A stretch of 64,000 nt of DNA, taken from assembly GCA_016282745.1 (NCBI GenBank), contig JAEELL010000153.1, forward strand, positions 62,001 to 126,000, given 5' to 3'. Positions 54,790-64,000 of this stretch are shown here, piece after piece. The stretch's first letter is position 1. Each line of letters opens with the position of its first letter. The notes below the pieces were generated by a model. It did not search any database. It saw only the letters and a program-made list of their open reading frames with translations, and was not told the origin of the DNA. Both the position numbers and the translations under genes were made by a program. Source of the stretch: Lachnospiraceae bacterium. Lineage in GTDB: Bacteria > Bacillota > Clostridia > Lachnospirales > Lachnospiraceae.

Positions 54790-56622
54790 ATGAAAAAACA
54801 AAACTATTCTTTTATTGAGAACGTGAAATATCTGTTTTCCTACACAGTGAAGAGACAGAAAGGATTTTTACCTACATTGGCGGCAAGTGGTACAACATGG
54901 GCTTTTTATCCACTTATTTTTGCATTTATGCCAAAGGTAGTGCTTGATCTTATTACAAGAGATGCAGACATGAAGACTATCATAGTAACTATGATTATAC
55001 TGACACTGACACTGATTACACTTTCGTTAGTGGATGGTTATGTTGCAAAAAGTCAGGCGTGGCGTTTTAAAGATATGCTGATGGGATGGCGTGAACGCAG
55101 AATGGAAAAGGCGTTCACCATGGACTACAAGAATCTTGAGAAGCCGGATGTTTTGAATCTTATGGAGAGAGCAATTTATGTTACCGGCAGCGAGCATGAC
55201 GGTATAGGTGCAATGTATAACAATTTCACCTGTATTTTCAGAAATAGTATAACTATCATTGTTACATTGTTTACTATCGCAACACTCAATCCGCTTTTGG
55301 TAGTGATGATATTTATGTGCTGTTTTGGTCAGTATAAGGTTCTTGATATAACAAAGAAAGAGAACAAAAAGAAATATATGGATGTCATGCCTCCGTATTG
55401 GAGAAAGATAGCATATCTTAACGGAATGACAAATGATTTTGAATACGGTAAAGATATCAGATTGTTTAATATGCGACCATTTATCAATGAAAAAAACAAA
55501 GAGGTAAACCACGGTGCGCATATTATTTCAAAGCAGATGTTTAACCGTTGGATTCGCTGTAAAGAAGGAATGAGTCTCTTTGAATTGATAGAATTGTTGT
55601 TCCTCTTTGGATGGATTGCCTTTGGCTGCATAGATAAGAGTATTACTGTAGGAAATGCAGTTTTGTACATTGGAGTTGCCACTGCATTTTCAGAAAATGT
55701 TGTTCAGATATTTGATGTAATTGCTGATATTAAGAGAGCAAATCTTGAAGTGTGTGATTATAGAAAATTTATGGATTATCCTGATGAAGAGTATGACAAT
55801 TCCATTGGAGAAAAAATCGAAAAATTAGATTTTGACAGTTTTGAGTTCAAATTTGAAGATGTTAGTTTCAAGTATCCGGGACAGGAAAAATATGCACTTG
55901 AGCATATCAACATTACAATTCCTGCCGGGGAGAGACTTGCAGTAGTGGGAATGAACGGAGCAGGAAAATCTACATTTATTAAATTGATTCTGCGAATATA
56001 CGAGCCAACCGGCGGAAGGATATTGCTTAACGGAATAGATGTAAGAAGATTTGACAGAAAGAATTACTTTAGAGCCTTTGCACCTGCATTCCAGAGTGTT
56101 GAGTGTTTTGCAATGCCTATTAAGCAAAATGTTTCCATGGAAAAAATTGAAGATACAGATGACAAACGTGTAAGAGAATGTCTTGATAAGGCAGGACTCG
56201 ATAAGAAGATAAGCAGTTTGGAAAAAGGAATCGACACTGAAATGCTGAAGATGTTCTATATGGATGGAATCGATTTGTCAGGCGGTGAAAAGCAGAAACT
56301 TACACTGGCAAGAGCACTGTACAAGTCGGCAGATGTGGTGATTCTTGATGAGCCGACTGCAGCCCTCGATGCGCTGGCAGAAGACAGAATGTACAGACAG
56401 TTTGATGAGATGGTTAAGGGAAGAACTGCAATCTACATTTCACACAGACTTGCAAGTACAAGATTCTGTGACGAAATTGCTATTTTTGAAGGCGGACATA
56501 TAGTTGGAATGGGAACTCATGACGAACTGATGGAGAATAATAAGACATACAGAGAAATGTTCGACATGCAGGCCAGGTATTACAAAGATGAGGCAGATGG
56601 GGAGGTGACTGTTAATGAGTAA
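54790..56622 (+). CDS. ABC exporter subunit 1 (permease-ATPase fusion)
   Basis: 610 residues from ATG 54790, 9 nt after gaaagga. Six transmembrane helices occupy ~20-320. The nucleotide-binding domain follows (~350-600): Walker A GMNGAGKSTF, Q-loop APAFQSV, signature LSGGEKQ, Walker B VVILDEPTAALD and H-loop YISHRL. Half-exporters of this kind pump lipids, peptides or drugs. It overlaps the next subunit by 8 bp, so the two form a heterodimer. The substrate is unknown. Confidence 0.92.
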   Translation: MKKQNYSFIENVKYLFSYTVKRQKGFLPTLAASGTTWAFYPLIFAFMPKVVLDLITRDADMKTIIVTMIILTLTLITLSLVDGYVAKSQAWRFKDMLMGWRERRMEKAFTMDYKNLEKPDVLNLMERAIYVTGSEHDGIGAMYNNFTCIFRNSITIIVTLFTIATLNPLLVVMIFMCCFGQYKVLDITKKENKKKYMDVMPPYWRKIAYLNGMTNDFEYGKDIRLFNMRPFINEKNKEVNHGAHIISKQMFNRWIRCKEGMSLFELIELLFLFGWIAFGCIDKSITVGNAVLYIGVATAFSENVVQIFDVIADIKRANLEVCDYRKFMDYPDEEYDNSIGEKIEKLDFDSFEFKFEDVSFKYPGQEKYALEHINITIPAGERLAVVGMNGAGKSTFIKLILRIYEPTGGRILLNGIDVRRFDRKNYFRAFAPAFQSVECFAMPIKQNVSMEKIEDTDDKRVRECLDKAGLDKKISSLEKGIDTEMLKMFYMDGIDLSGGEKQKLTLARALYKSADVVILDEPTAALDALAEDRMYRQFDEMVKGRTAIYISHRLASTRFCDEIAIFEGGHIVGMGTHDELMENNKTYREMFDMQARYYKDEADGEVTVNE

Positions 56623-58435
56623 AGAAAAAAAGAATAAAATGTCATTAAAATTCATTAAAAGTGAAATCTCAAATGCCTGGAAGATAATGAAGTACTTTTC
56701 AAAGATAGCATGGAAGGAGAAAAAGAGTTATTTTCTTTTCTATACTATTGTGTTTATCATAAGTATAATTGAACCATTTATACATATTTTCGGAATAAAG
56801 TGGTTGGTTGATGGTGTTGTATCTGAAAATAAGAAAGAGATAATAGTAGCGGCTTTGCTTCTTTCAGTTGGAAAGGTTGTTTTATCAACAACCGGAAAAG
56901 TATTGTCTGATAAGATGGCAACATGTGCGGATTTAATTGACAGAAAAGTGCATATGATGATAAATGATACCAGCATGAAACTTAGATTTGCAGATACCGA
57001 AGATCCTGTAGTTCTTGATCAGATGAAAAAGGCTAATAATGGATATGATCAGGTTGGATATTCAGGAATTGCGTATGTATTTATAAATCTTGTTGGAAAT
57101 ATAATTGTTCTTTCCGGAGTAACATATTTAATTGTGGACGGTTCGGTTATTTTGCTTGCTATCATTGTTACAAGCTTTTTGATTTCGTCATATTTTAACG
57201 GAAAGATTGCAAAAATCAATTATGAGTATTTTCCAAAAATTGCAGATAAGGAGCGTGGCGTTGATTATATAACAAATAAGCTTACAACATATCAGTATGG
57301 GAAAGAAATCAGATTGTATGATGCGGCAGATATGATTCTTGACCGCCACAGAAAACTGACTAAAGATATAGTTGATAATGAGAAAAATAAATTCTATGAT
57401 ATCCTTCACATCAGAAGAGTATATCAGGTACTTAATAATTTGCTGACAGGACTTGTATATGCAGTTCTTGCAATAGAAGCAGTTATGGGAAAAGTAAGTG
57501 TGGGAGATTTCTCGGGATTATCTTCAGCAGTAGGAACCTTTAGAGGTGCGTTGGATGGAATTATAGGAAGCTTTTTTCAGATGCAAAATTCAGCAAAGAT
57601 ATTAGGATATGTTATCGATTATTTTGAAATGGCAGATGTAAGCAATGAGGGCACTGAGCTTATAGTTGATGAGCACAGACAGCCTGTTATTGAATTTAGA
57701 AATGTCAGTTTCAAATATCCAAGAACAGACAGTTATGTTTTAAAGAACATTAATGTAAAAATCACACCCGGGGAGCATATCGCAATAGTAGGAGAGAACG
57801 GAGCAGGAAAGACTACATTTATCAAACTGCTTTGCAGACTCTATCAGCCTACAGACGGTGAGATATTATTAGACGGCGTAAATATTAATACATACAGATT
57901 TGATGAGTATATAAAGATTCTGTCGGTAGTATTTCAGGATTTCAAAATGCTTGCATTTTCGTTCAGAGAGAATATCGCAACTGGTCAAAATAGCGATGAT
58001 GAAAAGATAATGGAATATTGCAGAGTCAGTGGAGTTGAGAAAAGAATTGAAACTGCACCTAAACAATTGGATACAGCCATGTACAAAATGTTTGAGGAAG
58101 ACGGCATCGAACCGTCAGGTGGTGAGGCACAAAAACTTGCCATAGTCAGAGCTCTTTATAAGAATGCACCTGTAATAATACTTGATGAACCGACTGCGGC
58201 ACTTGATCCGATTTCGGAATATCAGATATACAGTACATTCAATACAATGGTTGATAACAGAACAGCGGTGTATATTTCGCACAGATTATCATCATGCAAG
58301 TTCTGTGACAGAATACTTGTATTTGCTGACAACACAATAATAGAAGAAGGGAGTCATGATAAGCTGATGAATAATGAAAATGGACTGTACTATAAAATGT
58401 TTATGGTACAGGCACAATATTATAAGGCTGATTAA
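56615..58435 (+). CDS. ABC exporter subunit 2 (permease-ATPase fusion)
   Basis: 606 residues; ggggagg SD inside the previous gene. Six-helix membrane domain (~20-335), then ATPase domain (~350-600): Walker A GENGAGKTTF, signature PSGGEAQ (first residue Pro instead of Leu), Walker B VIILDEPTAALDP, H-loop YISHRL. A nonstandard signature in one half is common in heterodimeric exporters with one degenerate ATP site. Partner of the overlapping upstream gene. Confidence 0.92.
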   Translation: MSKEKKNKMSLKFIKSEISNAWKIMKYFSKIAWKEKKSYFLFYTIVFIISIIEPFIHIFGIKWLVDGVVSENKKEIIVAALLLSVGKVVLSTTGKVLSDKMATCADLIDRKVHMMINDTSMKLRFADTEDPVVLDQMKKANNGYDQVGYSGIAYVFINLVGNIIVLSGVTYLIVDGSVILLAIIVTSFLISSYFNGKIAKINYEYFPKIADKERGVDYITNKLTTYQYGKEIRLYDAADMILDRHRKLTKDIVDNEKNKFYDILHIRRVYQVLNNLLTGLVYAVLAIEAVMGKVSVGDFSGLSSAVGTFRGALDGIIGSFFQMQNSAKILGYVIDYFEMADVSNEGTELIVDEHRQPVIEFRNVSFKYPRTDSYVLKNINVKITPGEHIAIVGENGAGKTTFIKLLCRLYQPTDGEILLDGVNINTYRFDEYIKILSVVFQDFKMLAFSFRENIATGQNSDDEKIMEYCRVSGVEKRIETAPKQLDTAMYKMFEEDGIEPSGGEAQKLAIVRALYKNAPVIILDEPTAALDPISEYQIYSTFNTMVDNRTAVYISHRLSSCKFCDRILVFADNTIIEEGSHDKLMNNENGLYYKMFMVQAQYYKAD

Positions 58436-58550
58436 TTAAAAATGCAGTATATCACAAATTATAATGCAGAGTGATGAAATAGGAAGCATATCACATACCT
58501 TTTTTTGTGCTTAAATCTGTTTCAAGAAAACTTAGTCATTCTTGGAATTA

Positions 58551-59219
58551 TCATTCGACTCCGCAGGCTTTCTTTGCAAGAAGATCGGCCATGTCGTTGT
58601 ACTTGTCTCCGGAATGTCCTTTGACTTTTTCAAAATGTATCTTTATAGATTTTTTTGAGGTATCATAGTATGCCTTGTAATCTTTAGTACCCTTCTTGTT
58701 TGTCTTCCACAGACCAAGAGGCCACTTAGCGATTCCTTCGTAATCATGATATATGATAACTTCACTGCAACCGTGTTCAATTGCAAAACGCATAGCTTCC
58801 ATGGAACCTGCAATCTCTCCGGCAACATTTCTCATGGATGCCAGATCTTCGTCGTCATCTTTTCCTGAAAGGTGAAACTCTTCACCGTCATAGAACATAA
58901 CAACACCATATCCGAAAACTCCTGTTGCGCTGTTGAAACTACCGTCAACATAGGCTATTGCATGTTTCTTGTCAGAGAAAGGCATGCCCTCGCTTTTTAA
59001 TGTAATTGCTGTGGAAGCCGAGATAGGATTGTTATCTTCTTCAGTGTCAAACAGTGACATCTGTCTCATCTCCCATCCCAAATAATTGTAGGCATCGGAA
59101 ATATTAGTAAAACTCTTGTACAGCGCGCCGGGAAACCCGTTTACGCTGGCTTTGCATTCATCCCAGTTGTCAAATATTCCGGTTGTATTTCCAACCTTAA
59201 CCGCATAATATTTAGCCAT
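58551..59219 (-). CDS. Ribonuclease HI with N-terminal viroplasmin domain
   Basis: 222 residues. Residues 1-~50 are the viroplasmin/caulimovirus-type RNA-DNA hybrid-binding domain (KYYAVKVGNTTGIFDNWDEC, with GFPGALYKSF). The RNase H fold follows, with the acidic residues Asp (AYVDGSF), Glu (NVAGEIAG), Asp (IYHDYEG) and Asp (YNDMADLL). It cleaves RNA in RNA-DNA hybrids in the cytosol. The ATG has no strong SD (aggggtaaata precedes it). It probably shares a transcript with the L,D-transpeptidase gene 34 bp upstream. Confidence 0.93.
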   Translation of the reverse strand: MAKYYAVKVGNTTGIFDNWDECKASVNGFPGALYKSFTNISDAYNYLGWEMRQMSLFDTEEDNNPISASTAITLKSEGMPFSDKKHAIAYVDGSFNSATGVFGYGVVMFYDGEEFHLSGKDDDEDLASMRNVAGEIAGSMEAMRFAIEHGCSEVIIYHDYEGIAKWPLGLWKTNKKGTKDYKAYYDTSKKSIKIHFEKVKGHSGDKYNDMADLLAKKACGVE

Positions 59220-59253
59220 ATTTATTTACCCCTCATTTATAAATCGGTAGAAT

Positions 59254-60186
59254 CTATATTCCTTCTGATAAATCATATCTGTTTTGTGAATCATCATTTA
59301 CTTCTTTACCGACTACGTCATTATCAATCTCATTATTAACAATTTCAGCATCCTTGGTCGTTTCAATGTCGGATTCTTTGTTTAACCAAGGATTGTCTTC
59401 GTCCGGATCTGTTGGATCCCACCCTTTTAATCTGCCTTTTGATTTTGCTTTTTTTAACTTTGGCAATTTGAGTGGAGCCTTCTCATCATCAAGTGAATAC
59501 ACAATAACTTTAGTCCCCACCGGACAATTGTCGTATATCCATTTGACGCTTGAAACATTTAGTCGAACACAACCAAGAGAGGCTGCAGTACCGAGTTTGT
59601 TATACTCATCAACTTCCAAATCATTCTTATGGGCAGAGTAGTAAGGAACAGAATGGAACATAATAGGTCCGTTGAAGCGGACTGCATATTGAGCGTAGCT
59701 GTAATCTACCATAAGTCTCCAATCATATTTGTCACTGATACTAAAAGCACCTTTCGGAGTTGCCCCTTCAAAACGTCCTGTTGAGCAGATGAATATTTTA
59801 TAAGGAACAGAATAATTACCGTTGTAATCAATTCCATAAACCAAAACCCATTGCTTGGCAAGATTGACCCTTATCATATATGGATATGGGGAATCGAAAT
59901 TGATAAGTTTTTTGTAATTGATTGTAGTCTCTTCTTCAGTAGCTTTTTCAGAGGTTTCTTCTTCAGTTATTGCTGATTTGTTATTATTTTTTTTGCCTTT
60001 ATCAGATACTTCACTATCATTTTTAGTTGTATCTGATTCCGTGTAATTTGATTTTGAAGTAGCTTCATTTGTCTGAGCTGATGAATGAGTGCCCGTTACA
60101 GAACGAAATAAAAAAATACCCATTGCAATAAACACAAAGGTAATTATCAAAACAACACTCAATCTATATAAAACATCTTTTGGCAT
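59254..60186 (-). CDS. L,D-transpeptidase (YkuD domain), membrane-anchored
   Basis: 310 residues. One N-terminal transmembrane helix (~8-30), an Asn/Thr/Ser/Glu linker (~35-95), then the YkuD domain (~100-225): His in IMFHSVP and the catalytic Cys206 in SLGCVRLN. It cross-links peptidoglycan stem peptides (3-3 bonds) or attaches proteins, and resists beta-lactams other than carbapenems. A polar C-terminal tail follows (~230-310) with WDPTDPDEDNPWLN and an acidic end. It is transcribed divergently from glnA. Confidence 0.92.
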   Translation of the reverse strand: MPKDVLYRLSVVLIITFVFIAMGIFLFRSVTGTHSSAQTNEATSKSNYTESDTTKNDSEVSDKGKKNNNKSAITEEETSEKATEEETTINYKKLINFDSPYPYMIRVNLAKQWVLVYGIDYNGNYSVPYKIFICSTGRFEGATPKGAFSISDKYDWRLMVDYSYAQYAVRFNGPIMFHSVPYYSAHKNDLEVDEYNKLGTAASLGCVRLNVSSVKWIYDNCPVGTKVIVYSLDDEKAPLKLPKLKKAKSKGRLKGWDPTDPDEDNPWLNKESDIETTKDAEIVNNEIDNDVVGKEVNDDSQNRYDLSEGI

Positions 60187-60371
60187 TTTTTCGTTTTTTC
60201 TCCGTAGTAAATATAATTAAAAATAATCTTTTTTTCGATATTGCACTGAATATTTTATAATGTAAAAAAAATAAAAGCAATAGGAAGACATGATATTTAT
60301 TAAACTTCACAAAGTATTAATAAAATCATATCCTTTATATTATAGAATACAGAATAAAATTACTCTCTTTG

Positions 60372-60457
60372 TTGACTATCAATCCACCGTTTGATATTAT
60401 CGAAAATAGAGATTCAGTGGTAGCCGGACGAATGTTTAAGTGTCCGAATTGCTATCG
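60372..60457 (+). promoter_or_regulatory. glnA promoter and structured leader
   Basis: TTGACT (60372-60377), 17-bp spacer, TATTAT (60395-60400). The palindrome TATCAA-N8-TTGATA (60377-60396) sits in the spacer as a possible operator. In the leader, CGGAC (60425-60429) pairs with GTCCG (60442-60446), extended by GGTAGC/GCTATC across a bulge just before the SD. It might be a target of the ANTAR protein encoded downstream. I see nothing else in 60187-60371. Confidence 0.6.
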
Positions 60458-60472
60458 TGATTGGAGGTAAAA

Positions 60473-61801
60473 ATGAAATATACAAGACAAGACATAGTAA
60501 GAATAGTTGAAGAAGAAGATATTGAGTTTATCAGACTTCAGTTTACAGATCTTTTTGGAACACTTAAGAACGTTGCAATAACTTCAAGTCAGCTTGGAAA
60601 AGCACTTGATAACAAGATTATGTTTGACGGTTCTTCAATTGAAGGATTTGCAAGAATTGAAGAGTCAGATATGTATTTATATCCTGACTATGATACATTC
60701 CAGATATTACCTTGGAGACCACATCAGGGTAAGGTTGCAAGAATGATTTGCGATGTATACAAGGTTGATGGAACTCCATACGAGAGTGATCCAAGATATA
60801 TTCTTAAGAAAGAACTTGCAAAGGCAAAAGAGATGGGATACACATTTAACGTTGGTCCTGAGTGTGAGTTTTTCCTTTTCCATACAGATGACAACGGATG
60901 CCCAACTACAATAACACATGAAAAAGCAGGTTACTTCGATCTTGCACCTACAGATTTGGGAGAGAATGCAAGACGTGATATGGTACTTAACTTAGAAGAT
61001 TTGGGATTTGAGATTGAAGCATCTCATCATGAGGTTGCTCCTGCTCAGCACGAGATAGATTTCAAATACGGCGAAGCACTTGTTACAGCGGATAATGTTA
61101 TGACATTCAAACTTACTGTAAAGACAATTGCAAAGCGCCACGGATTATATGCATCATTTATGCCAAAGCCAAAATACGGCGTGTGCGGTTCAGGTATGCA
61201 TATCAACATGTCTTTATTTAAAGATGGAAAGAATGCATTCGTAGATGAGAATGATGAATTAGGACTCAGCAAAGAAGCATACAGTTTCATTGCCGGAGTT
61301 ATGGATAAGATGAAGAGTATCTGTGCTATCACAAATCCAATTGTAAATTCATACAAGAGACTTGTTCCGGGATTTGAAGCACCAACATATATTGCATGGT
61401 CAGCAACAAACAGAAGTCCGCTTGTTAGAGTCCCTGCATCAAGAGGAGCCAGCACAAGAATTGAACTTAGATGTCCTGACAGTGCAGCTAACCCATATCT
61501 TGTTCTTGCAGTATGTCTTGCAGCAGGATTAGACGGAATCAAGAATGAGATGGTTCCACCTGCGAGTGTTCAGAGAGATATCTTCGCTATGACAAGACAG
61601 GAGAGAAAGGAAGCCGGAGTTCATTCACTTCCAAAGAATCTTTATGACGCAGTAAAAGAAATGCAGACATCAGAATTTGTAAAAGGAGTTCTAGGACCGG
61701 ATGTTTTTGATAAATATATCATTGCCAAGAAAGCTGAGTGGATGGATTATACAACTCAGGTTACTGACTGGGAAATCGACAGATATCTTGATTGGATATA
61801 A
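60473..61801 (+). CDS. glnA: Glutamine synthetase, type I
   Basis: 442 residues; ATG 60473 has gattggagg in front. It makes glutamine from glutamate, ammonia and ATP. Signatures: [16 protein letters not shown] near residue 50, the metal-binding [29 protein letters not shown] and [17 protein letters not shown]. Length and sequence fit the shorter GSI-alpha group of Gram-positives, which lacks the adenylylated Tyr loop and is regulated by feedback and transcription. An ANTAR regulator gene follows closely. Confidence 0.97.
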   Translation: MKYTRQDIVRIVEEEDIEFIRLQFTDLFGTLKNVAITSSQLGKALDNKIMFDGSSIEGFARIEESDMYLYPDYDTFQILPWRPHQGKVARMICDVYKVDGTPYESDPRYILKKELAKAKEMGYTFNVGPECEFFLFHTDDNGCPTTITHEKAGYFDLAPTDLGENARRDMVLNLEDLGFEIEASHHEVAPAQHEIDFKYGEALVTADNVMTFKLTVKTIAKRHGLYASFMPKPKYGVCGSGMHINMSLFKDGKNAFVDENDELGLSKEAYSFIAGVMDKMKSICAITNPIVNSYKRLVPGFEAPTYIAWSATNRSPLVRVPASRGASTRIELRCPDSAANPYLVLAVCLAAGLDGIKNEMVPPASVQRDIFAMTRQERKEAGVHSLPKNLYDAVKEMQTSEFVKGVLGPDVFDKYIIAKKAEWMDYTTQVTDWEIDRYLDWI

Positions 61802-61873
61802 AATGATGTTTCAAAATTATTGTTTTGAAGCACATGAGGTTTGTATATACTTTCAAGAGATGGAGGTTTCATA

Positions 61874-62428
61874 TTGGCAGGTATTATCGTAGCATTTCCT
61901 AAACAGGAAGACAGTAGATCAATTAAAAATCTTCTTATTCGAAATGGATTTAGTACCGTGGCCAGTTGTACATCGGGAGCCCAAGCCATAAGCCGTGCAT
62001 ATGATTTTGAAGAGGGAATAATTATATGCGGATACAGACTGCCTGACATGAACTATGCGGAGATAATAGAGAATGTCGAGGGCAGGTTTGAGGTTTTGCT
62101 GATTGCGTCTACCGAGAGATTGGCCAGAGATGAGACGGGAGTGACAGTTTCAACACTTACGATGCCAATTAAGGTCAGAGACCTTATAAACACCGTTGAG
62201 ATGATGGAGAATAACATCCTGTCAAGGCGAAACAAGAAGATAAGAAAGAGTCATGAAAGAACACCGGAAGAAAAAGCCATTGTTGAACAGGCAAAGGCTG
62301 TTCTTATGGAGAAGAACAATATGTCAGAAAGCGAAGCGCACAGATATATCCAAAAGAGCAGCATGGACAGTGGAAGCAATATGGTTGAAACTTCTAAGAT
62401 GATATTAACGATTATGTATCGAGAATAA
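61874..62428 (+). CDS. ANTAR-domain RNA-binding antiterminator, NitR-like
   Basis: 184 residues. The start is TTG 61874, 7 nt after ggagg. The N-terminal domain (~1-115) is receiver-like, but the phospho-accepting Asp is replaced: the strand reads IIICGYRLPDM, where a receiver has D at the Gly. The ANTAR domain (~125-184) is well conserved (EEKAIVEQAKAVLMEKNNMSE; AHRYIQKSSMDSG). ANTAR proteins bind paired hairpins in RNA and prevent termination; genes of this sort downstream of clostridial glnA are thought to respond to nitrogen status. It lies 72 bp after glnA. Confidence 0.85.
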   Translation: MAGIIVAFPKQEDSRSIKNLLIRNGFSTVASCTSGAQAISRAYDFEEGIIICGYRLPDMNYAEIIENVEGRFEVLLIASTERLARDETGVTVSTLTMPIKVRDLINTVEMMENNILSRRNKKIRKSHERTPEEKAIVEQAKAVLMEKNNMSESEAHRYIQKSSMDSGSNMVETSKMILTIMYRE

Positions 62429-62508
62429 ATTTGAATATTAGGTGTGAACTGATATTACTACAATCGTGATGCACTAAGTATTCAGTGTACCTATAATTGA
62501 AAAAAGAA

Positions 62509-62556
62509 AAAAACACGTTTCATAATGATGATGTATCAGAATGAAACGTGTTTTTA
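62509..62556. terminator. Bidirectional terminator between convergent genes
   Basis: AAAAACACGTTTCA (62509-62522) pairs with TGAAACGTGTTTTT (62542-62555), with A/T runs on both sides. Confidence 0.85.
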
Positions 62557-62571
62557 TTTATATACGTTTAG

Positions 62572-63219
62572 TTATAATAAACTGTATCCGTGACCGTTTA
62601 CTATGGCTTCTATTGGGGTGCCTTCTTTGCAGAATGGACAGTTATGAGTCTGATATGCCTGATAGTTAGGAATATCTTCTTCATGGAAGAGGGCATCAAT
62701 GTGATATCCCTGTATAGAATCTGTATTGCTGAAGATTGCTGAAATTCCTTGAACAATTCCCCCGTAGTAAGTGATACAGTTGAGAGCTGCATTGATAGTC
62801 TTACCTGTTGAAGTAGATGCCACAAGCAATAAGACATTTTTGCCTGTGATTTCCGGCTTGAGATTGTCTCTGAAAATCATCATTCCTTCAGGTCCAAACT
62901 CCGGAGTTACTACATAAATAGTTTTGTGAGCGTTTGTAGATAAAACTCCTGCTGCTGTAAGCTCTCTTGCAAGGTATGCACCAATGACACCTGTTCCGTC
63001 CATGCTGACAATTGTATCAATCGGCTTGTCCAAAAGGTTGTAATATGTGGTCATGGCAACAGCTATTCTTTCAGCTTCGTTTGCACGGGTTTTCATTGTG
63101 GTCATATCAAGATAACTGTTAATATGAGAGTTTGGTGTTGCAAAATGACCGTTGATTACTTTGATTGCAATTCGAGGATCTTTAGGTGAGTAGTATTTGA
63201 TAATTCTGCTTTCGTCCAT
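62572..63219 (-). CDS. Phosphoribosyltransferase-like protein with altered PRPP loop
   Basis: 215 residues from ATG 63219; aaggag 8 nt upstream. The fold is that of type I phosphoribosyltransferases (DTIVSMDGTGVIGAYLAREL; NVLLLVASTSTGKTINAA), and such proteins are often labelled orotate phosphoribosyltransferase. But the two acidic residues of the PRPP loop (normally DD before xTTGxT) are Ala-Ser here, so activity is uncertain. A CPFC knuckle lies near the C-terminus. It is monocistronic. Confidence 0.75.
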   Translation of the reverse strand: MDESRIIKYYSPKDPRIAIKVINGHFATPNSHINSYLDMTTMKTRANEAERIAVAMTTYYNLLDKPIDTIVSMDGTGVIGAYLARELTAAGVLSTNAHKTIYVVTPEFGPEGMMIFRDNLKPEITGKNVLLLVASTSTGKTINAALNCITYYGGIVQGISAIFSNTDSIQGYHIDALFHEEDIPNYQAYQTHNCPFCKEGTPIEAIVNGHGYSLL

Positions 63220-63671
63220 TGTCTGTATCTCCTTTCGAGTATCATATTTTGAATCCGTTCGGCTTCTTTGATGTAAAAACATGTCAAGAATTGTTATTTC
63301 ATAAAATTAAACCGAGACTACATTTTAACTTATATATATAATACCACATACAAGATGATATTTATACAATTTTTGTATAAACAATTACAATTTTATCTGT
63401 GCATTTCTGCAATCCGACTTAGATAAAAACTGTTTTATAAAATAAAAATGTGCACAAAAAATAGTACGAGCTATGGAATAATATCGTTTAAAACCAATAA
63501 TTTCTTTGTATATTCTTTATAAAAAAGGCTAAAAACAGTACAAAAAATTGACGCTAAAATGCAAAACCTATATCATTTTAGGTGAAAAATTGATCGGGTC
63601 AAAAGGTAACTATTCAACCGAAAAAAACATACGGTTTGGATATATGTCAAAGTAAATATGGAGGTTAAAAA
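63220..63671 (+). promoter_or_regulatory. Long upstream region with promoter of the pectate-lyase-like gene
   Basis: TTGACG (63548-63553), 17-bp spacer, TATCAT (63571-63576), with an ACCTA...TAGGT pair around the -10 (63566-63582). AACCG-N11-CGGTT (63619-63639) is a further inverted repeat in the leader. The first ~300 bp are AT-rich, carrying presumably the divergent PRTase promoter, and I see nothing else there. Confidence 0.6.
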
Positions 63672-64000
63672 ATGATTAAAAAAGTAATGTCTTTGGTATT
63701 GTCAGGAGCGATGATGATAGCTATGTTACCTGGAGGCATGCCGCTTACAAAAGCATCAGATGTAAATGCGGCAACAACATGGAGGAGTGCTTTGTATCCT
63801 GAGAATTGGACACCGGGATACACAAACAGTAAGGGGCAGTTCTTACACGATTTTTCATATGCGGGATATGAAAAAGGTGAGAAGGATTTACCTACAACAA
63901 TGAGTGGAGCTTATGCAGATGTTACTCAGTACGGAGCGGATAAAACAGGAGCAACAGATGCAACAGCAGCAATTCAGAGTGCAATCAATGCAGTTCAAAA
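63672..64000 (+). CDS. Secreted pectate-lyase-fold protein, N-terminal part (3' end outside window)
   Basis: Only 109 residues are visible; ggaggt lies 8 nt before ATG 63672. A signal peptide spans ~1-34 (KKVMSLVLSGAMMIAMLP; cleavage near VNA-AT). After a linker, DVTQYGADKTGATDATAAIQ is the typical start of the pectate-lyase-3/GH28-type right-handed beta-helix. It is an extracellular polysaccharide enzyme, probably pectin- or galacturonan-active; the catalytic part is beyond the window. Confidence 0.8.
   Translation, partial: MIKKVMSLVLSGAMMIAMLPGGMPLTKASDVNAATTWRSALYPENWTPGYTNSKGQFLHDFSYAGYEKGEKDLPTTMSGAYADVTQYGADKTGATDATAAIQSAINAVQ

Noticed and set aside
63220..63671. c-di-GMP riboswitch before the pectate-lyase-like gene
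   Set aside because: The conserved core of the known classes is absent; only a promoter and short inverted repeats are seen.

Overview
The window looks like chromosome from a low-GC, strictly anaerobic, Gram-positive gut or rumen clostridium, most probably of the family Lachnospiraceae. This is an inference from AT-rich sequence with strong GGAGG ribosome sites, the oxygen-defence set (rubrerythrins, superoxide reductase, rubredoxin-flavin reductase), secreted proteins with PTEAP or poly-Asn linkers, a Csp-type subtilase, an Flp pilin, and DUF4037/DUF4125 proteins. No species is claimed. There is one tRNA (Pro-CGG). I see no rRNA, CRISPR array, transposase or prophage.

Layout. 1-10 kb: end of an LCP-family cell-wall ligase, a membrane HtrA protease, ClpX, a Csp-like subtilase, a YgiQ radical-SAM protein and a conserved unknown coiled-coil protein. 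10-18 kb: Flp pilin, DeoC, PdaB-like deacetylase, MATE exporter, tRNA-Pro, a small conserved protein and a 1177-residue SDR-TPR-DUF4037-DUF4125 fusion. 18-21 kb: oxygen/ROS detoxification cluster, with an unexplained structured intergenic element in front of its last gene. 21-33 kb: the most unusual part. A dockerin-bearing M14 peptidase lies directly before a 1370-residue CHAP amidase carrying a cohesin-like domain. Then comes an uncharacterised four-gene membrane/WG-repeat operon whose promoter region is a diverged copy of the dockerin gene's promoter, and then an NlpC/P60 protein. 32-40 kb: degenerate GGDEF sensor, SulP transporter, HD hydrolase, ECF sigma/anti-sigma pair and a small secreted NPW-repeat protein. 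40-47 kb (minus strand): CarB, a PurF paralogue without the catalytic cysteine, and a membrane-anchored protein with an acidic tail. 47-58.5 kb: GH18 chitinase, two tandem secreted paralogues and a two-subunit ABC exporter. 58.5-64 kb: viroplasmin-RNase H, L,D-transpeptidase, GlnA with an ANTAR regulator, a PRTase-like protein with a degenerate PRPP loop, and the start of a pectate-lyase-fold secreted protein.

How it may work together. The window is rich in cell-surface and peptidoglycan functions: LCP, HtrA, PdaB-like, CHAP, M14, NlpC/P60, LdT and GH18. The cohesin/dockerin pair suggests that two peptidoglycan hydrolases are assembled on one surface protein, under a promoter type shared with the neighbouring unknown operon. 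Four secreted proteins end in a lysine-rich beta-domain that could be a common surface-retention module. Several proteins look like catalytically altered paralogues (PurF-like, PRTase-like, GGDEF, ANTAR receiver).
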